DNA of 51,397 nt from Rhodospirillales bacterium (lineage in GTDB: Bacteria > Pseudomonadota > Alphaproteobacteria > CACIAM-22H2), in assembly GCA_947445225.1 (NCBI GenBank), contig CANFCX010000005.1, positions 1 through 51,397 on the forward strand. Direction: 5' to 3'. Shown in pieces: positions 1 to 8,394 of the stretch (the stretch's first letter is position 1; every line of letters begins with the position of its first letter). Below the pieces are notes generated by a model, which was given only the letters and a program-made list of their open reading frames with translations, was not told where the DNA came from and made no database searches. The translations under genes were made by a program, and so were the position numbers.

Positions 1-1434
1 CATGAACCAATGGGTCGGGTAGCCATCCGCCCCAAGCTTGGCCTGCATCTTGATCGCGGCCATGGGCCGGTAGGTGCCTTGACGGCTGGTTTCCTCTCGG
101 CTCCACAGCATCTTGACCGGACGTCCGGCCAAGGGGCCCTGAAGCTGCTTGGCGATGGCCACCGCCATACGGACTTCTTCGCCGCCATTGCGACGGCCGA
201 ACGACCCGCCGGACATGGTATCGTGATAAAAGACCTTTTCGGGGGGAAGTTTCAGTTCGTCCATCCCGATGACGTAGGAATTGTCGCCGCTCGCGCCCAC
301 CGAACCCCATATATCGAGGCGATCCGGTCTAACTTGCGCCGTGGCGTTCATCGGCTCGATCAGGAAGTGTTCCTGGAAGGGCGAGAGATATTTCGCTTCG
401 ACCAGCGGCCCAGGCTGCTTGAGCCCGCCCGCCAGAGCCGGGTCGCCCTTCGACCGGATGGTGGCCAGGGCCGGTTTCTCGGTCCCGTCCATGTATTCCT
501 TGTAGATGACGTCGGTGGTCGTGTACTTCGCGCCCGGACCGTCATCCCACTGGATGGGCATGACTTCAAGGGCCGTTTTCGCCTGCCACCACGTATCCGC
601 GACCACCGCAACCGACGATTGCAAGAAACTGCGGGTGTTGCCGCCGAGCTTGCTGGGGTCCGGGGTCTTGTCGATCTTAATCGCGGCGCGCACGCCGGGC
701 CGGTCCTTGATCGCGTTGAAGTCGAAGCTGCGCAGCGTGCCGCCATGGACGGGCGACTGCATGACCGCCGCATAAAGCATGTTGGGCAGCCTGACGTCGC
801 TGCCGTAGACGGCGCTGCCGTTGACCATCTTCTTGGTCTCGAGCTTGCCGTTCTCCATCTTGCCGGCAAAGGTCCATTCTTCCGGCTTTTTAATCGCCGG
901 TTCCTTTTCCAGCCGGATGAGCGCGGCCTGAGCGGCGACCTCGCCATACCGCAGCGTGCGGTTGCTTCTGGCGTGAATCAGCATGCCTTCCTTGGCCTCC
1001 ACCTCCGCAACCGGCACGTTGAGTCGGGCGGCGGCGGCGGCTTTTAGCCGCTCGCGGGCGCTGGCACCGGCTTGCTGGGCGACGACGCGCAGGGCGCGGC
1101 CGCTTTGGCCGAATTGCTGATACACCTTGTTTTGCAAGGCGTTGCGTTGGGGGTCGGCATATACGGTGGAGACTTTTTCCCAGGCGCAGCTCAGCTCTTC
1201 GCAGATGAAGGTGGCGCCGTTCAGCGTGCCGCCATTGCCTTGGCTATGGTTGGGAAGGCGCAGCACGACGGTATCGTCGGCATTGATGAGGATCCAGGGG
1301 TTCATCTCCGTTATAGCGGCCTGGGCCAGCGCGCCGCCAACCGGCGGCAGGGTAACGCCCAGAGCCATGCCGCCGCCCGCTGCGGCCGTCGTAACGACGA
1401 ACTGCCGGCGGTTCACTTCCAATCTATTGGTCAT
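1..1434 (-). CDS. iorB: Molybdopterin-binding subunit of an isoquinoline 1-oxidoreductase-type xanthine dehydrogenase family enzyme (3' part off window)
   Basis: Large catalytic subunit of a molybdenum hydroxylase that oxidises N-heterocycles or aldehydes using water as oxygen donor; the substrate cannot be told from sequence. Only the first 478 codons are present; the frame stays open to base 1, whereas the family is about 700-750 residues. The N-terminus has a twin-arginine motif (NRRQFVVTT) followed by an Ala/Gly-rich hydrophobic stretch, so Tat export of the folded holoenzyme is likely. Family-like segments follow (NHSQGNGG, then GSFGRRNGG near residue 435). The start at 1434 is supported by a strong AAGGGAGG ribosome site that overlaps the iorA stop. 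iorA lies 14 nt upstream and supplies the iron-sulfur subunit. Two-subunit enzymes of this class lack a FAD subunit and usually pass electrons to a cytochrome, an inference here. Confidence 0.85.
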   Translation of the reverse strand, partial: MTNRLEVNRRQFVVTTAAAGGGMALGVTLPPVGGALAQAAITEMNPWILINADDTVVLRLPNHSQGNGGTLNGATFICEELSCAWEKVSTVYADPQRNALQNKVYQQFGQSGRALRVVAQQAGASARERLKAAAAARLNVPVAEVEAKEGMLIHARSNRTLRYGEVAAQAALIRLEKEPAIKKPEEWTFAGKMENGKLETKKMVNGSAVYGSDVRLPNMLYAAVMQSPVHGGTLRSFDFNAIKDRPGVRAAIKIDKTPDPSKLGGNTRSFLQSSVAVVADTWWQAKTALEVMPIQWDDGPGAKYTTTDVIYKEYMDGTEKPALATIRSKGDPALAGGLKQPGPLVEAKYLSPFQEHFLIEPMNATAQVRPDRLDIWGSVGASGDNSYVIGMDELKLPPEKVFYHDTMSGGSFGRRNGGEEVRMAVAIAKQLQGPLAGRPVKMLWSREETSRQGTYRPMAAIKMQAKLGADGYPTHWFM

Positions 1435-1448
1435 ATATGCTGCCTCCC

Positions 1449-1904
1449 TTAGGACTTCGTGTTCTTCGCGGCGAGGTGGATCGCGGCGCGGATGCGCTGA
1501 TACGTCCCACAACGGCAGATGTTCGTGATCGTCTTGTCGATGTCGGCATCGGTCGGCTTCGGTTTGCGGGCCAGAAGCGCCGCCGTCGCCATGATCATGC
1601 CCGACTGGCAATAACCGCATTGCGGCACGTCCAGCTCGATCCATGCCTTTTGGACGGGGTGGCTGCTATCGGCCGATAGGCCTTCGATGGTGGTGATCTG
1701 CGCGCCCACGACCGAACCGGCCGGGGTGACGCATGAACGCTTGGCCTGGCCATTCACATGAACCGTGCAGGCGCCGCATTCGGAAATGCCGCAGCCGTAT
1801 TTCGTGCCGGTCATGCCCATGTTGTCGCGCAAGGTCCACAGCAGTGGCGTGTCCGGCGTGACATCGACGTTGTAGTTCTTTCCGTTCACATTCAGCGTAA
1901 TCAT
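1449..1904 (-). CDS. iorA: (2Fe-2S)-binding subunit of isoquinoline 1-oxidoreductase-type enzyme
   Basis: Small electron-transfer subunit (151 aa) of the molybdenum hydroxylase encoded just downstream. The N-terminal plant-ferredoxin-like domain shows the first cluster motif ([17 protein letters not shown], about residues 37-53). The C-terminal helical domain shows the second cluster motif (CGYCQSGM near 96-103 and CRCGTY near 130-135). Eight cysteines for two 2Fe-2S clusters are therefore in place. The length is normal for the family. There is no signal peptide, so it would be carried across the membrane with the Tat-tagged partner, as known for related complexes. An AGGGAGA site seven bases before the ATG supports the start. 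It is the first gene of a two-gene unit. Confidence 0.92.
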   Translation of the reverse strand: MITLNVNGKNYNVDVTPDTPLLWTLRDNMGMTGTKYGCGISECGACTVHVNGQAKRSCVTPAGSVVGAQITTIEGLSADSSHPVQKAWIELDVPQCGYCQSGMIMATAALLARKPKPTDADIDKTITNICRCGTYQRIRAAIHLAAKNTKS

Positions 1905-2105
1905 TAAGCGGTCTCCCTATGTGGTTTTGAGGCCTCCAACTGCCGACGAAATCCGGCTGTACGATCCTTCGCGAAGATAGGCTCCCGCGTCTCGCACTGC
2001 TCGAAGTTTGCCCCGGTTCGTTGCTCGGGACAATCTGATTCTTGCGATAATCACTTAATCTTGCTGACTTTGCCGCTCTTTCGGCTACCTGCGGATGTAA
2101 GTCTT
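1905..2105. other. Intergenic region between glnS and iorA
   Basis: About 200 bases downstream of glnS and upstream of iorA, both on the minus strand. It must hold the iorAB promoter and possibly the glnS terminator, but I see no convincing hairpin with a T-tract, no tRNA and no small coding frame with a ribosome site. Confidence 0.4.
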
Positions 2106-3803
2106 CTAGGCGGCGCCGCCCGGACTTGCCTTGGCCTTGGCCCAGCTATCCCGCAGCCCAACCGTGCGGTTGAAAACCAGCCGTCCGGGCGCGGAATCGG
2201 GGTCGGCGCAGAAATAACCCTGCCGCTCGAATTGCACCGGTTCCCCAATCTTTGCGGCGGCGAGCGCCGGTTCGACTAAGCTGCCGCGCAGGATTTCGAG
2301 GGAGTCCGGGTTGAGGTCGGCGAAGACATCGCCGCCGGCACCTGGGTCTGGTCGCGTAAACAGATGATTATAAATCCGAATCTCGGCCGGCACAGCGTCC
2401 GCGGCGGCGACCCAATGCAGCGTCGCCTGGACCTTTCGCCCATCCGGCGAATCGCCCCCCCGGGTCGCCGGGTCGTAGGTGCAGCGTAGCTCCACGACCT
2501 CGCCGGCTTCGTTTTTCACCGCCGCGCGACAGGTCAGGAAATAGGCATAACGCAACCGAACCTCGCGCCCCGGCGACAGGCGATAGAATTTCTTTGGTGC
2601 GTTTTCCATGAAATCGTCGCGCTCGACATAGATTTCGCGACCGAAACGGACGGGCCGCTTCCCGGCACCCGGATCCTCCGGATTGTTGTGCGCCTCAAGC
2701 GTCTCGACGCTGTCGGCGGGATAATTCTCGATGACCACTTTAAGCGGGCGCAGGATGGCCATGCGGCGCGGCGCGGTCTTGTTCAAAAGCTCGCGGATCG
2801 CGTGTTCGAACATCCCGACATCAACGACGCTGTTGGCCTTGGCCACGCCGATGCGCCGAACAAAATCGCGAATGGCGGCGGGCGGCACGCCGCGCCGGCG
2901 ATGCCCGGCCAGGGTCTGCATCCGCGGGTCGTCCCAACCCTTCACCGCGCCCCGCCGCACCAATTCGGTCAGGAAACGTTTGGACAGAACGGTGAAGCCG
3001 AGATTGAGTCGGGCGAATTCATACTGCCGCGGCCGCGACGGAACCGGCAAATTGTCGAGAAACCAGTCGTAGAGCGGCCGGTGATCGGCGAATTCCAGGG
3101 TGCAGATCGAATGCGTAATGCCCTCAATGGCGTCGGACTGACCGTGAGCGAAATCATAGGTGGGATAAATGCACCAGGCCTTGCCCGTGCGTGGGTGTGG
3201 GGCATGAAGGATGCGGTAGAGCACGGGATCGCGGAGATTGACGTTTCCAGACGCCATGTCGATCTTGGCCCGCAAGACGCGGGCGCCGTCGGGAAATTCG
3301 CCCGCCCGCATGCGGCGAAAAAGATCGAGATTCTCCGCAATGCCGCGCTCGCGAAAGGGACTGTTTTTCCCCGGTTCGGTCAAGGTACCGCGCAGCGCGC
3401 GTATTTCGTCGGCCGATGAATCGTCGACATAGGCCTTGCCGGCCTCGATCAACAGCTCGGCCCAACCAAAGAGCCGGTCGAAATAGTCCGAGGCGTGGTG
3501 TAGATGCGGACCCCAATCGAAACCGAGCCAGCGCACGTCGCGTTCGATCGCGTCGATGAATTCCTGGTCTTCCTTGGTGGGGTTGGTGTCGTCGAAGCGC
3601 AGATGGCACTGGCCGCCGAATTCCTGGGCCACGCCGAAATTCAGGCAGATGGATTTGGCGTGTCCGATGTGGAGGTAACCGTTGGGCTCCGGCGGAAACC
3701 GCGTCACCACCTTGGCGTGGCGCTTGGCCTCGAGATCGGCGCGAATGATGTCGCGGACAAAATCGCCGGCCGGCTCGGGTGAAGCTGTTTCGGTGGCGGT
3801 CAT
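2106..3803 (-). CDS. glnS: Glutamine--tRNA ligase
   Basis: Class I aminoacyl-tRNA synthetase (565 aa) that charges tRNA-Gln with glutamine in the cytoplasm. The HIGH signature is in [15 protein letters not shown] (about residues 37-51), and the KMSKS loop appears as VLSKR (about 272-276), the usual GlnRS form. The catalytic domain is followed by the C-terminal beta-barrel anticodon-binding region. The length fits bacterial GlnRS. Many alphaproteobacteria make Gln-tRNA indirectly through GatCAB, so a direct enzyme is of some interest. It sits 39 nt downstream of gapR on the same strand. The ATG at 3803 gives the expected short N-terminal tail before the catalytic fold. Confidence 0.95.
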   Translation of the reverse strand: MTATETASPEPAGDFVRDIIRADLEAKRHAKVVTRFPPEPNGYLHIGHAKSICLNFGVAQEFGGQCHLRFDDTNPTKEDQEFIDAIERDVRWLGFDWGPHLHHASDYFDRLFGWAELLIEAGKAYVDDSSADEIRALRGTLTEPGKNSPFRERGIAENLDLFRRMRAGEFPDGARVLRAKIDMASGNVNLRDPVLYRILHAPHPRTGKAWCIYPTYDFAHGQSDAIEGITHSICTLEFADHRPLYDWFLDNLPVPSRPRQYEFARLNLGFTVLSKRFLTELVRRGAVKGWDDPRMQTLAGHRRRGVPPAAIRDFVRRIGVAKANSVVDVGMFEHAIRELLNKTAPRRMAILRPLKVVIENYPADSVETLEAHNNPEDPGAGKRPVRFGREIYVERDDFMENAPKKFYRLSPGREVRLRYAYFLTCRAAVKNEAGEVVELRCTYDPATRGGDSPDGRKVQATLHWVAAADAVPAEIRIYNHLFTRPDPGAGGDVFADLNPDSLEILRGSLVEPALAAAKIGEPVQFERQGYFCADPDSAPGRLVFNRTVGLRDSWAKAKASPGGAA

Positions 3804-3842
3804 TGCATCGCGGACCCTTCGATCAACCGACTCCTGGCGAAA

Positions 3843-4085
3843 TCACAACCCGAGCGCGCGGCGGTAAAGGTCGAGAAGTTCGTCCTGCTCCTTGAGATCG
3901 GCGCTGTCCAATTTCCGCAGGCGCACGATCTGGCGCAGGACTTTCGAATCGAAACCGGTCCCCTTCGCCTCGGAATAGATCTCGCGAATATCGGCGGTCA
4001 GAGCCGAACGCTCACCCTCCAAACGCTCGATCCGATCCACGAAAGATTTGAGCCGCTGAGAAGAGACGCCGCCGGTGTCCGCCAT
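3843..4085 (-). CDS. gapR: GapR family DNA-binding protein (DUF2312)
   Basis: Eighty-residue protein of the DUF2312/UPF0335 family. In Caulobacter the family member GapR binds overtwisted AT-rich DNA as a tetramer clamp and stimulates gyrase and topoisomerase IV. The sequence shows the typical N-terminal coiled-coil segment (LKSFVDRIERLEGER near residues 12-26), then the central helix with FDSKVLRQIVRLRKLD, ending in DLYRRALGL. Length and composition match the family closely. It lies between the DUF1244 gene and glnS on the minus strand, a common alphaproteobacterial neighbourhood. Function is inferred from the family; no DNA target can be read from the window. Confidence 0.9.
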   Translation of the reverse strand: MADTGGVSSQRLKSFVDRIERLEGERSALTADIREIYSEAKGTGFDSKVLRQIVRLRKLDSADLKEQDELLDLYRRALGL

Positions 4086-4179
4086 CGTATCGCCCTCAAG
4101 CTATGAGTGAGGGGGCTATATAGCCGGCGGCACCGGCCCTGTCATCCCGCGAACGCCGCCGCGATCGGCGGACGGCGTT

Positions 4180-4491
4180 TCAATGTTTGTGATCGTGGTC
4201 GTGCTTGGGCGCGGCGGCGAAGCCTTCCTTCTGCTTGGGCGTCGCTTCCTTGTTGTACTTGGTCTTCCATTCGTCATAGGGCATGCCGTAGACCATTTCC
4301 CGCGCCTCGGGATCGGCAACCGACAGGCCGCGCGTCGCCGCCGCCTCGCGATACCAGCGGGCCAGGCAGTTGCGACAAAATCCGGCCGTGTTCATGAGAT
4401 CGATGTTCTGCACGTCGCTGCGTTGACGTAGATGTTGGACCAGGCTGCGAAAGGCCGCCGCTTCCAACTCAATGCGGGTCTGTTCGTTCAT
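4180..4491 (-). CDS. DUF1244 domain-containing protein
   Basis: Small conserved protein (103 aa) of the DUF1244 family, of unknown biochemical role. The family core is clear: a helical N-terminus, the cysteine pair in FCRNCLARWY (about residues 38-47), and the YGMPYDEWKTKY block (about 68-79). The C-terminus ends in a His/Asp tail (KHDHDHKH) that could bind a divalent metal; this is inference. The gene lies between the N-formylglutamate amidohydrolase gene (84 nt upstream) and gapR (94 nt downstream), all on the minus strand. The two cysteines plus His-rich tail suggest metal binding, but no function has been demonstrated that I know of. Confidence 0.88.
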   Translation of the reverse strand: MNEQTRIELEAAAFRSLVQHLRQRSDVQNIDLMNTAGFCRNCLARWYREAAATRGLSVADPEAREMVYGMPYDEWKTKYNKEATPKQKEGFAAAPKHDHDHKH

Positions 4492-4575
4492 CGAATCCTC
4501 CTGAATGCCCGTTGAACGGGCTTTGATACAAATTCCTTACCACAAAACCGGGTTGGGGCGGGAGGGGCACGGCCG

Positions 4576-5418
4576 TTAACCATACCGCTCCACGCGGAAG
4601 AGGGTGGGATCCTCAAGGGCCGGCGCCAGCGCGGCCGCGACCATCTGCGCCCAATGCGCCGCACCCTCGCCGGTGTCGATCAAATCCTGGCGGATTTCGA
4701 GGGCAACATGCGGCCATCCCCGTTGCGCGGCATGTTCGCGGATCGTGTAACCGCGCGGCTCGCGCGCCGAATAGGGCAGGTTGTCGCCTACCACCACATC
4801 GGCCCGATCGCCGAGGCGCCGCATCAAGGGAACGGCGATGCGCGGGTCGCGATCCCATAACACGCCAACATGCCACGGCCGCTCGAATCCCTTGAACACC
4901 GGCGTGAAGCTGTGGATCGAGACCAGGACGGGAACGATTCCTTGCCTGGAAAAGCCGGAGAGGAGGGCCGCGATCGCCTCGTGATAAGGGCGGAAAAGAG
5001 TGTCGATCCGTTGCCGCCGCGCCGCGTCGGATAGGCTGAGATTCGCGCAGATCGTCACATCGTCGCTGATTTCCGGGAAGGCGCCGGGATCGTCCAAGTA
5101 TCGATTGCAGTCCACGACCAGGCGGGAATAGCCGGTCAGGACAAGTCCGGCGCCGAAGCGCCGGGCGAGACACCGTGCGACATCCGCCGCCCCGATATCC
5201 CAGGCGATGTGCCGGCGCAGCTCGGCCTCACCCACGCCCAGATCGCCGAGGGCGCGAGGCAGACGCGGGCTCGCATGATCGCAGACCAGGACCAGCGGGA
5301 GAGAGCCGGTGGCGGCCACCAATTCAACGGCAGGGGGATCGTCCGTGTCCAGCAAAGGCGGCATACGGGCCGCCTCCCGCGCGGCCTCCATCCAAGGCGA
5401 TGCGGCACCGGAGGTCAT
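4576..5418 (-). CDS. N-formylglutamate amidohydrolase
   Basis: Hydrolase of the N-formylglutamate amidohydrolase family (280 aa), which releases formate and glutamate from N-formylglutamate, the last step of one histidine degradation route. Family signatures are visible: VLVCDHAS near residue 47, SRLVVDCNR near 102, SIHSFTPV near 168, and GDNLPYS near 216. The frame is open further upstream, through the start of pyk on the other strand; I chose the ATG at 5418 because homology begins just after it and it leaves an 88-bp divergent promoter region with pyk. No other hut gene lies nearby, so the true substrate may be a related N-acyl amino acid. It leads the minus-strand run to DUF1244, gapR and glnS. 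Confidence 0.85.
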   Translation of the reverse strand: MTSGAASPWMEAAREAARMPPLLDTDDPPAVELVAATGSLPLVLVCDHASPRLPRALGDLGVGEAELRRHIAWDIGAADVARCLARRFGAGLVLTGYSRLVVDCNRYLDDPGAFPEISDDVTICANLSLSDAARRQRIDTLFRPYHEAIAALLSGFSRQGIVPVLVSIHSFTPVFKGFERPWHVGVLWDRDPRIAVPLMRRLGDRADVVVGDNLPYSAREPRGYTIREHAAQRGWPHVALEIRQDLIDTGEGAAHWAQMVAAALAPALEDPTLFRVERYG

Positions 5419-5506
5419 GATCGCGACTATAACTCCAACCCCCTCGAAATTGCCGGGCCGCGAAATCGAATGCGTGATCGCGCCCGCAGGGTTAAGTTGC
5501 CCAAAG

Positions 5507-6922
5507 ATGCGTCGCCTCCGCAATACCAAGATCGTCGCCACGCTCGGTCCCGCCAGCTCGACGCCGGGGCGTATCGCCGAACTCTTCGAGGCGGGCGCGG
5601 ATGTCTTTCGGCTCAATTTCAGCCACGGCACCCCCGAAGACCACGCCGCGCGATTCGCGGCGATCCGCGGCCTCGAAAAGCGCACCGGCCGGCCAATCGG
5701 CATCCTTGCCGATCTGCAGGGTCCGAAATTGCGGCTGGGCCGCTTTCGGGAGGGACCCGTCCGTCTGACCGCCGGCCAGGGCTTCCGCCTCGACCTCGAC
5801 CGCGAGCCCGGCGATATCCGCCGCGCCCCGCTGCCGCACCCCGAGGTATTCGCCGCCCTGACACCGGGCACGGAGCTGCTCCTCGACGATGGGCGCGTGC
5901 GCCTTGCCGTGGCGCGGTGCGGCATCGATTTCGCGGAAACCGAAATCATCGTGGGCGGCGATCTATCCGACCGCAAAGGCGTTAACGTTCCCAATGTCGT
6001 GCTGCCGGTCTCCCCGTTGACGGCAAAGGACCACAAGGACCTTGCCTATGCGCTTGAGCTGGGGACCGATTGGGTGGCGTTGTCTTTCGTGCAACGGCCG
6101 GAGGACATCACCGAGGCGCGCAAACTGATCGGCAACCGGGCGTCGATCCTGGCGAAGCTGGAAAAACCGCAAGCGATCGAACATCTCGACGCCATCCTCG
6201 AATTGTCGGACGCGGTCATGGTCGCCCGCGGCGATCTGGGCGTCGAGATGCTGACCGAAGACGTCCCCATTCTGCAGAAACGCATCGTGCGCGCCTGCCG
6301 CCGGGCCGGCAAACCGGTGGTCGTCGCCACCCAAATGCTGGATTCGATGGTGCATTCGCCATCGCCAACCCGAGCCGAGGCGTCCGACGTGGCGACCGCC
6401 GTTTACGATGGCGGCGATGCGGTGATGTTGTCGGCGGAGACCGCGGCGGGCCAATATCCCATCGAGGCGGTAGCCGTGATGAGCCGAATCATCCACCGCG
6501 TCGAAGCCGATCCGCTGCACCGCCGCATCCTCAACGCCGACCGCGCCGAACCCGAAGCCACGGCGGCGGACGCGATCACCGCCGCCGCCCGCCAGGTGGC
6601 GCACACGATATCTACGGCCGCCATCGTGACCTTCACCAGCTCGGGCTCGACCGCGCTCCGCGCCTCGCGCGAGCGGCCGGAGGTCCCAATCTTGTCCCTA
6701 ACCCCCAATCCGGCGACGGCGCGGCGGCTGACGCTGGCCTGGGGCATCCACAACGCCCAGACCGAAGACGTGCATAGCATCGACGAAATGGTGCAAAAGG
6801 CTTGCAGCGTCGCGCTGCGCGAAGGCTTCGCCAAACGTGGCGATTCCTTGGCGATCACCGCGGGCGTGCCCTTCGGCACACCCGGCGCCACCAATTTGCT
6901 GCGTATCGCCTGGGTCGAATAA
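5507..6922 (+). CDS. pyk: Pyruvate kinase
   Basis: Glycolytic enzyme (471 aa) converting phosphoenolpyruvate and ADP to pyruvate and ATP in the cytoplasm. Signatures in order: IVATLGPAS at the N-terminus, FRLNFSHGT, ADLQGPKLRLG, the catalytic lysine in LAKLEKPQA, VARGDLGVE, and TQMLDSM with SAETAAGQYP. The C-terminal regulatory domain ends at EGFAKRGDSLAITAGVPFG. The reading frame is open for 66 codons upstream of 5507, but those codons overlap the divergent amidohydrolase gene and have no family likeness; the start MRRLRNTKIV is the expected one. A small hairpin follows the stop codon. The methyltransferase gene downstream is on the same strand. Confidence 0.96.
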   Translation: MRRLRNTKIVATLGPASSTPGRIAELFEAGADVFRLNFSHGTPEDHAARFAAIRGLEKRTGRPIGILADLQGPKLRLGRFREGPVRLTAGQGFRLDLDREPGDIRRAPLPHPEVFAALTPGTELLLDDGRVRLAVARCGIDFAETEIIVGGDLSDRKGVNVPNVVLPVSPLTAKDHKDLAYALELGTDWVALSFVQRPEDITEARKLIGNRASILAKLEKPQAIEHLDAILELSDAVMVARGDLGVEMLTEDVPILQKRIVRACRRAGKPVVVATQMLDSMVHSPSPTRAEASDVATAVYDGGDAVMLSAETAAGQYPIEAVAVMSRIIHRVEADPLHRRILNADRAEPEATAADAITAAARQVAHTISTAAIVTFTSSGSTALRASRERPEVPILSLTPNPATARRLTLAWGIHNAQTEDVHSIDEMVQKACSVALREGFAKRGDSLAITAGVPFGTPGATNLLRIAWVE

Positions 6923-6924
6923 TC

Positions 6925-6941
6925 CAAGGGCTTCGCCCTTG
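6925..6941. terminator. Short hairpin directly after pyk
   Basis: A 7-bp perfect inverted repeat (CAAGGGC / GCCCTTG) around a TTC loop begins two bases after the pyk stop. No T-tract follows, so it may be a weak terminator or a 3' end stabiliser rather than a classical intrinsic terminator. Confidence 0.4.
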
Positions 6942-6994
6942 ACCCGCCAGTAAGGGGAACCACGTGCGGCGTTCGATGGTCTAGACTGACATCG

Positions 6995-7735
6995 ATGTGG
7001 ACCGATGTTATCGACCTTCGCGATTTCTATGCTTCCAGCCTCGGGCAGGTGGCGCGGCGCATGATCCGCCGCCAACTGCGTGTGTTGTGGCCGGATGTGC
7101 GGGGGATGCGGGTGCTGGGCCTGGGTTATCCGGTTCCCTTCATCCTGCCGTTTCGCGAGGAGGCCGAACGTGTTGTTTCCGTGATGCCGGCGGCGCAAGG
7201 CGTCCTGCGGTGGCCGCCCGACGCGCCCAATATCGTGGCCCTTTCCGACGAGACCGAGCTGCCTTTTCCCGACCTGTCCTTCGACCGCGTGTTGCTGGTC
7301 CATGCAGTGGAATGCAGCGAACAGCTACGCCCGATGCTGCGCGAGATTTGGCGCGTGTTGTCGGGTGACGGCCGCCTGATCGCGGTGGTGCCCAATCGCC
7401 GCGGCATCTGGGCGCGGACCGACCGCACGCCCTTCGGTCACGGCCTGCCCTATTCCACGGGCCAGCTTTCGCGGCTGCTGCGCGACACCATGTTCGCCCC
7501 CATGGAAAATGCCGGGGCATTGTTCGTGCCGCCCAGCCGGCGGCGGGTGCTTCTCGGCTCCGCTTCGGCCTGGGAGCAAATCGGCCAACGCTGGTTCCCG
7601 GGTTTCGCCGGTGCGGTTTTGGTCGAGGCCGGCAAACAGCTCTACGCCGCCTCGGCGGCACGCGAGCCCCGCCGCCGCCGGGCCGAACATGCCCCGGCAA
7701 TCCAGGGCGTCGGCCGATTGCGCGATCTTACCTAA
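6995..7735 (+). CDS. Class I SAM-dependent methyltransferase domain protein
   Basis: A 246-residue protein with a Methyltransf_11-like Rossmann core. The SAM-binding loop is degenerate (VLGLGYPVPF, about residues 39-48). Motif II/III is recognisable in LPFPDLSFDRVLLVHAVE (about 88-105), followed by LREIWRVLSGDGRLIAVVPN. The C-terminal third is rich in Arg and Ala and ends without a known domain. Similar proteins in alphaproteobacteria are annotated only as methyltransferases and often sit near glyoxalase genes; no substrate can be named. It follows pyk by 72 nt and converges with metW (26 nt gap). Confidence 0.75.
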   Translation: MWTDVIDLRDFYASSLGQVARRMIRRQLRVLWPDVRGMRVLGLGYPVPFILPFREEAERVVSVMPAAQGVLRWPPDAPNIVALSDETELPFPDLSFDRVLLVHAVECSEQLRPMLREIWRVLSGDGRLIAVVPNRRGIWARTDRTPFGHGLPYSTGQLSRLLRDTMFAPMENAGALFVPPSRRRVLLGSASAWEQIGQRWFPGFAGAVLVEAGKQLYAASAAREPRRRRAEHAPAIQGVGRLRDLT

Positions 7736-7761
7736 CGCCCTGCCCGCGCTGAAAACGCGCG

Positions 7762-8394
7762 CTAAGGCCGCCGCAACAAAAACACGGCCTGTTCGCCGAA
7801 CAGATTGGCGAAGAATCCGGGCGAGTTGAGCCGGCGCGTGCGGCCACGGCGGTCCAGTGCCAGACCGCTTTCGATGGCGATGTCCAGCTCCCGGCACAGA
7901 TCGACGAAATCGGTGATGGTGCAGGGATGGATGTTGGGCGTGTCGTACCAATAAAGCCCCCGCGCCTCGGCCACCGGCATCCGCCCATGCCACGCAAGGT
8001 GCCAGCGCACACGCCAAAATCCGAAATTCGAGAACGACACGATCGCGCGGTGCCCGATGCGGACGAGCTGGCGAAGCACGATGCGCGGGTCGCGCGTGGC
8101 CTGCAGGGTCTGGCTCAGGATAACGTAGTCGAAGGCGTCCGAAGGGTAGTCCTTGAGATCGGTGTCGGCGTCGCCCTGGATGACCGACAGGCCATGGCGG
8201 ACGCAGGCATTGACCCCGGCCTGGCTGAGTTCCACGCCCCGGCCATCGACCTGCTTGAAATGGATGAGATAGTCGAGCAGCGCGCCATCGCCGCAGCCGA
8301 CATCGAGCACGCGGCTGCGCGCGGCCACCATATCGGCGACAAGCTGGAGATCGACGCGGATGACATTGGTCCGCGCGGCCGTGTCTCCGTCCAT
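7762..8394 (-). CDS. metW: Methionine biosynthesis protein MetW
   Basis: MetW (210 aa) is a methyltransferase-fold protein that works with MetX in homoserine acylation for methionine synthesis in many proteobacteria. The SAM-fold motif VLDVGCGDGALLDYL lies near residues 19-33, and DAFDYVILSQTLQATRDP near 70-87. Length and C-terminal SPGFFANLFGEQAVFLL match the family. It starts directly after the metX stop codon (TAG at 8395-8397, ATG ending at 8394), so translation is probably coupled. Its biochemical reaction is not settled in general; context with metX is the main clue. Confidence 0.93.
   Translation of the reverse strand: MDGDTAARTNVIRVDLQLVADMVAARSRVLDVGCGDGALLDYLIHFKQVDGRGVELSQAGVNACVRHGLSVIQGDADTDLKDYPSDAFDYVILSQTLQATRDPRIVLRQLVRIGHRAIVSFSNFGFWRVRWHLAWHGRMPVAEARGLYWYDTPNIHPCTITDFVDLCRELDIAIESGLALDRRGRTRRLNSPGFFANLFGEQAVFLLRRP

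Noticed and set aside
2051-2248. Short minus-strand frame at the glnS 3' end
   Set aside because: Mostly an out-of-frame reading of glnS.
5309-5506. N-terminal extension of pyk by 66 codons
   Set aside because: It overlaps the divergent amidohydrolase gene and lacks pyruvate kinase likeness; the normal start is at 5507.
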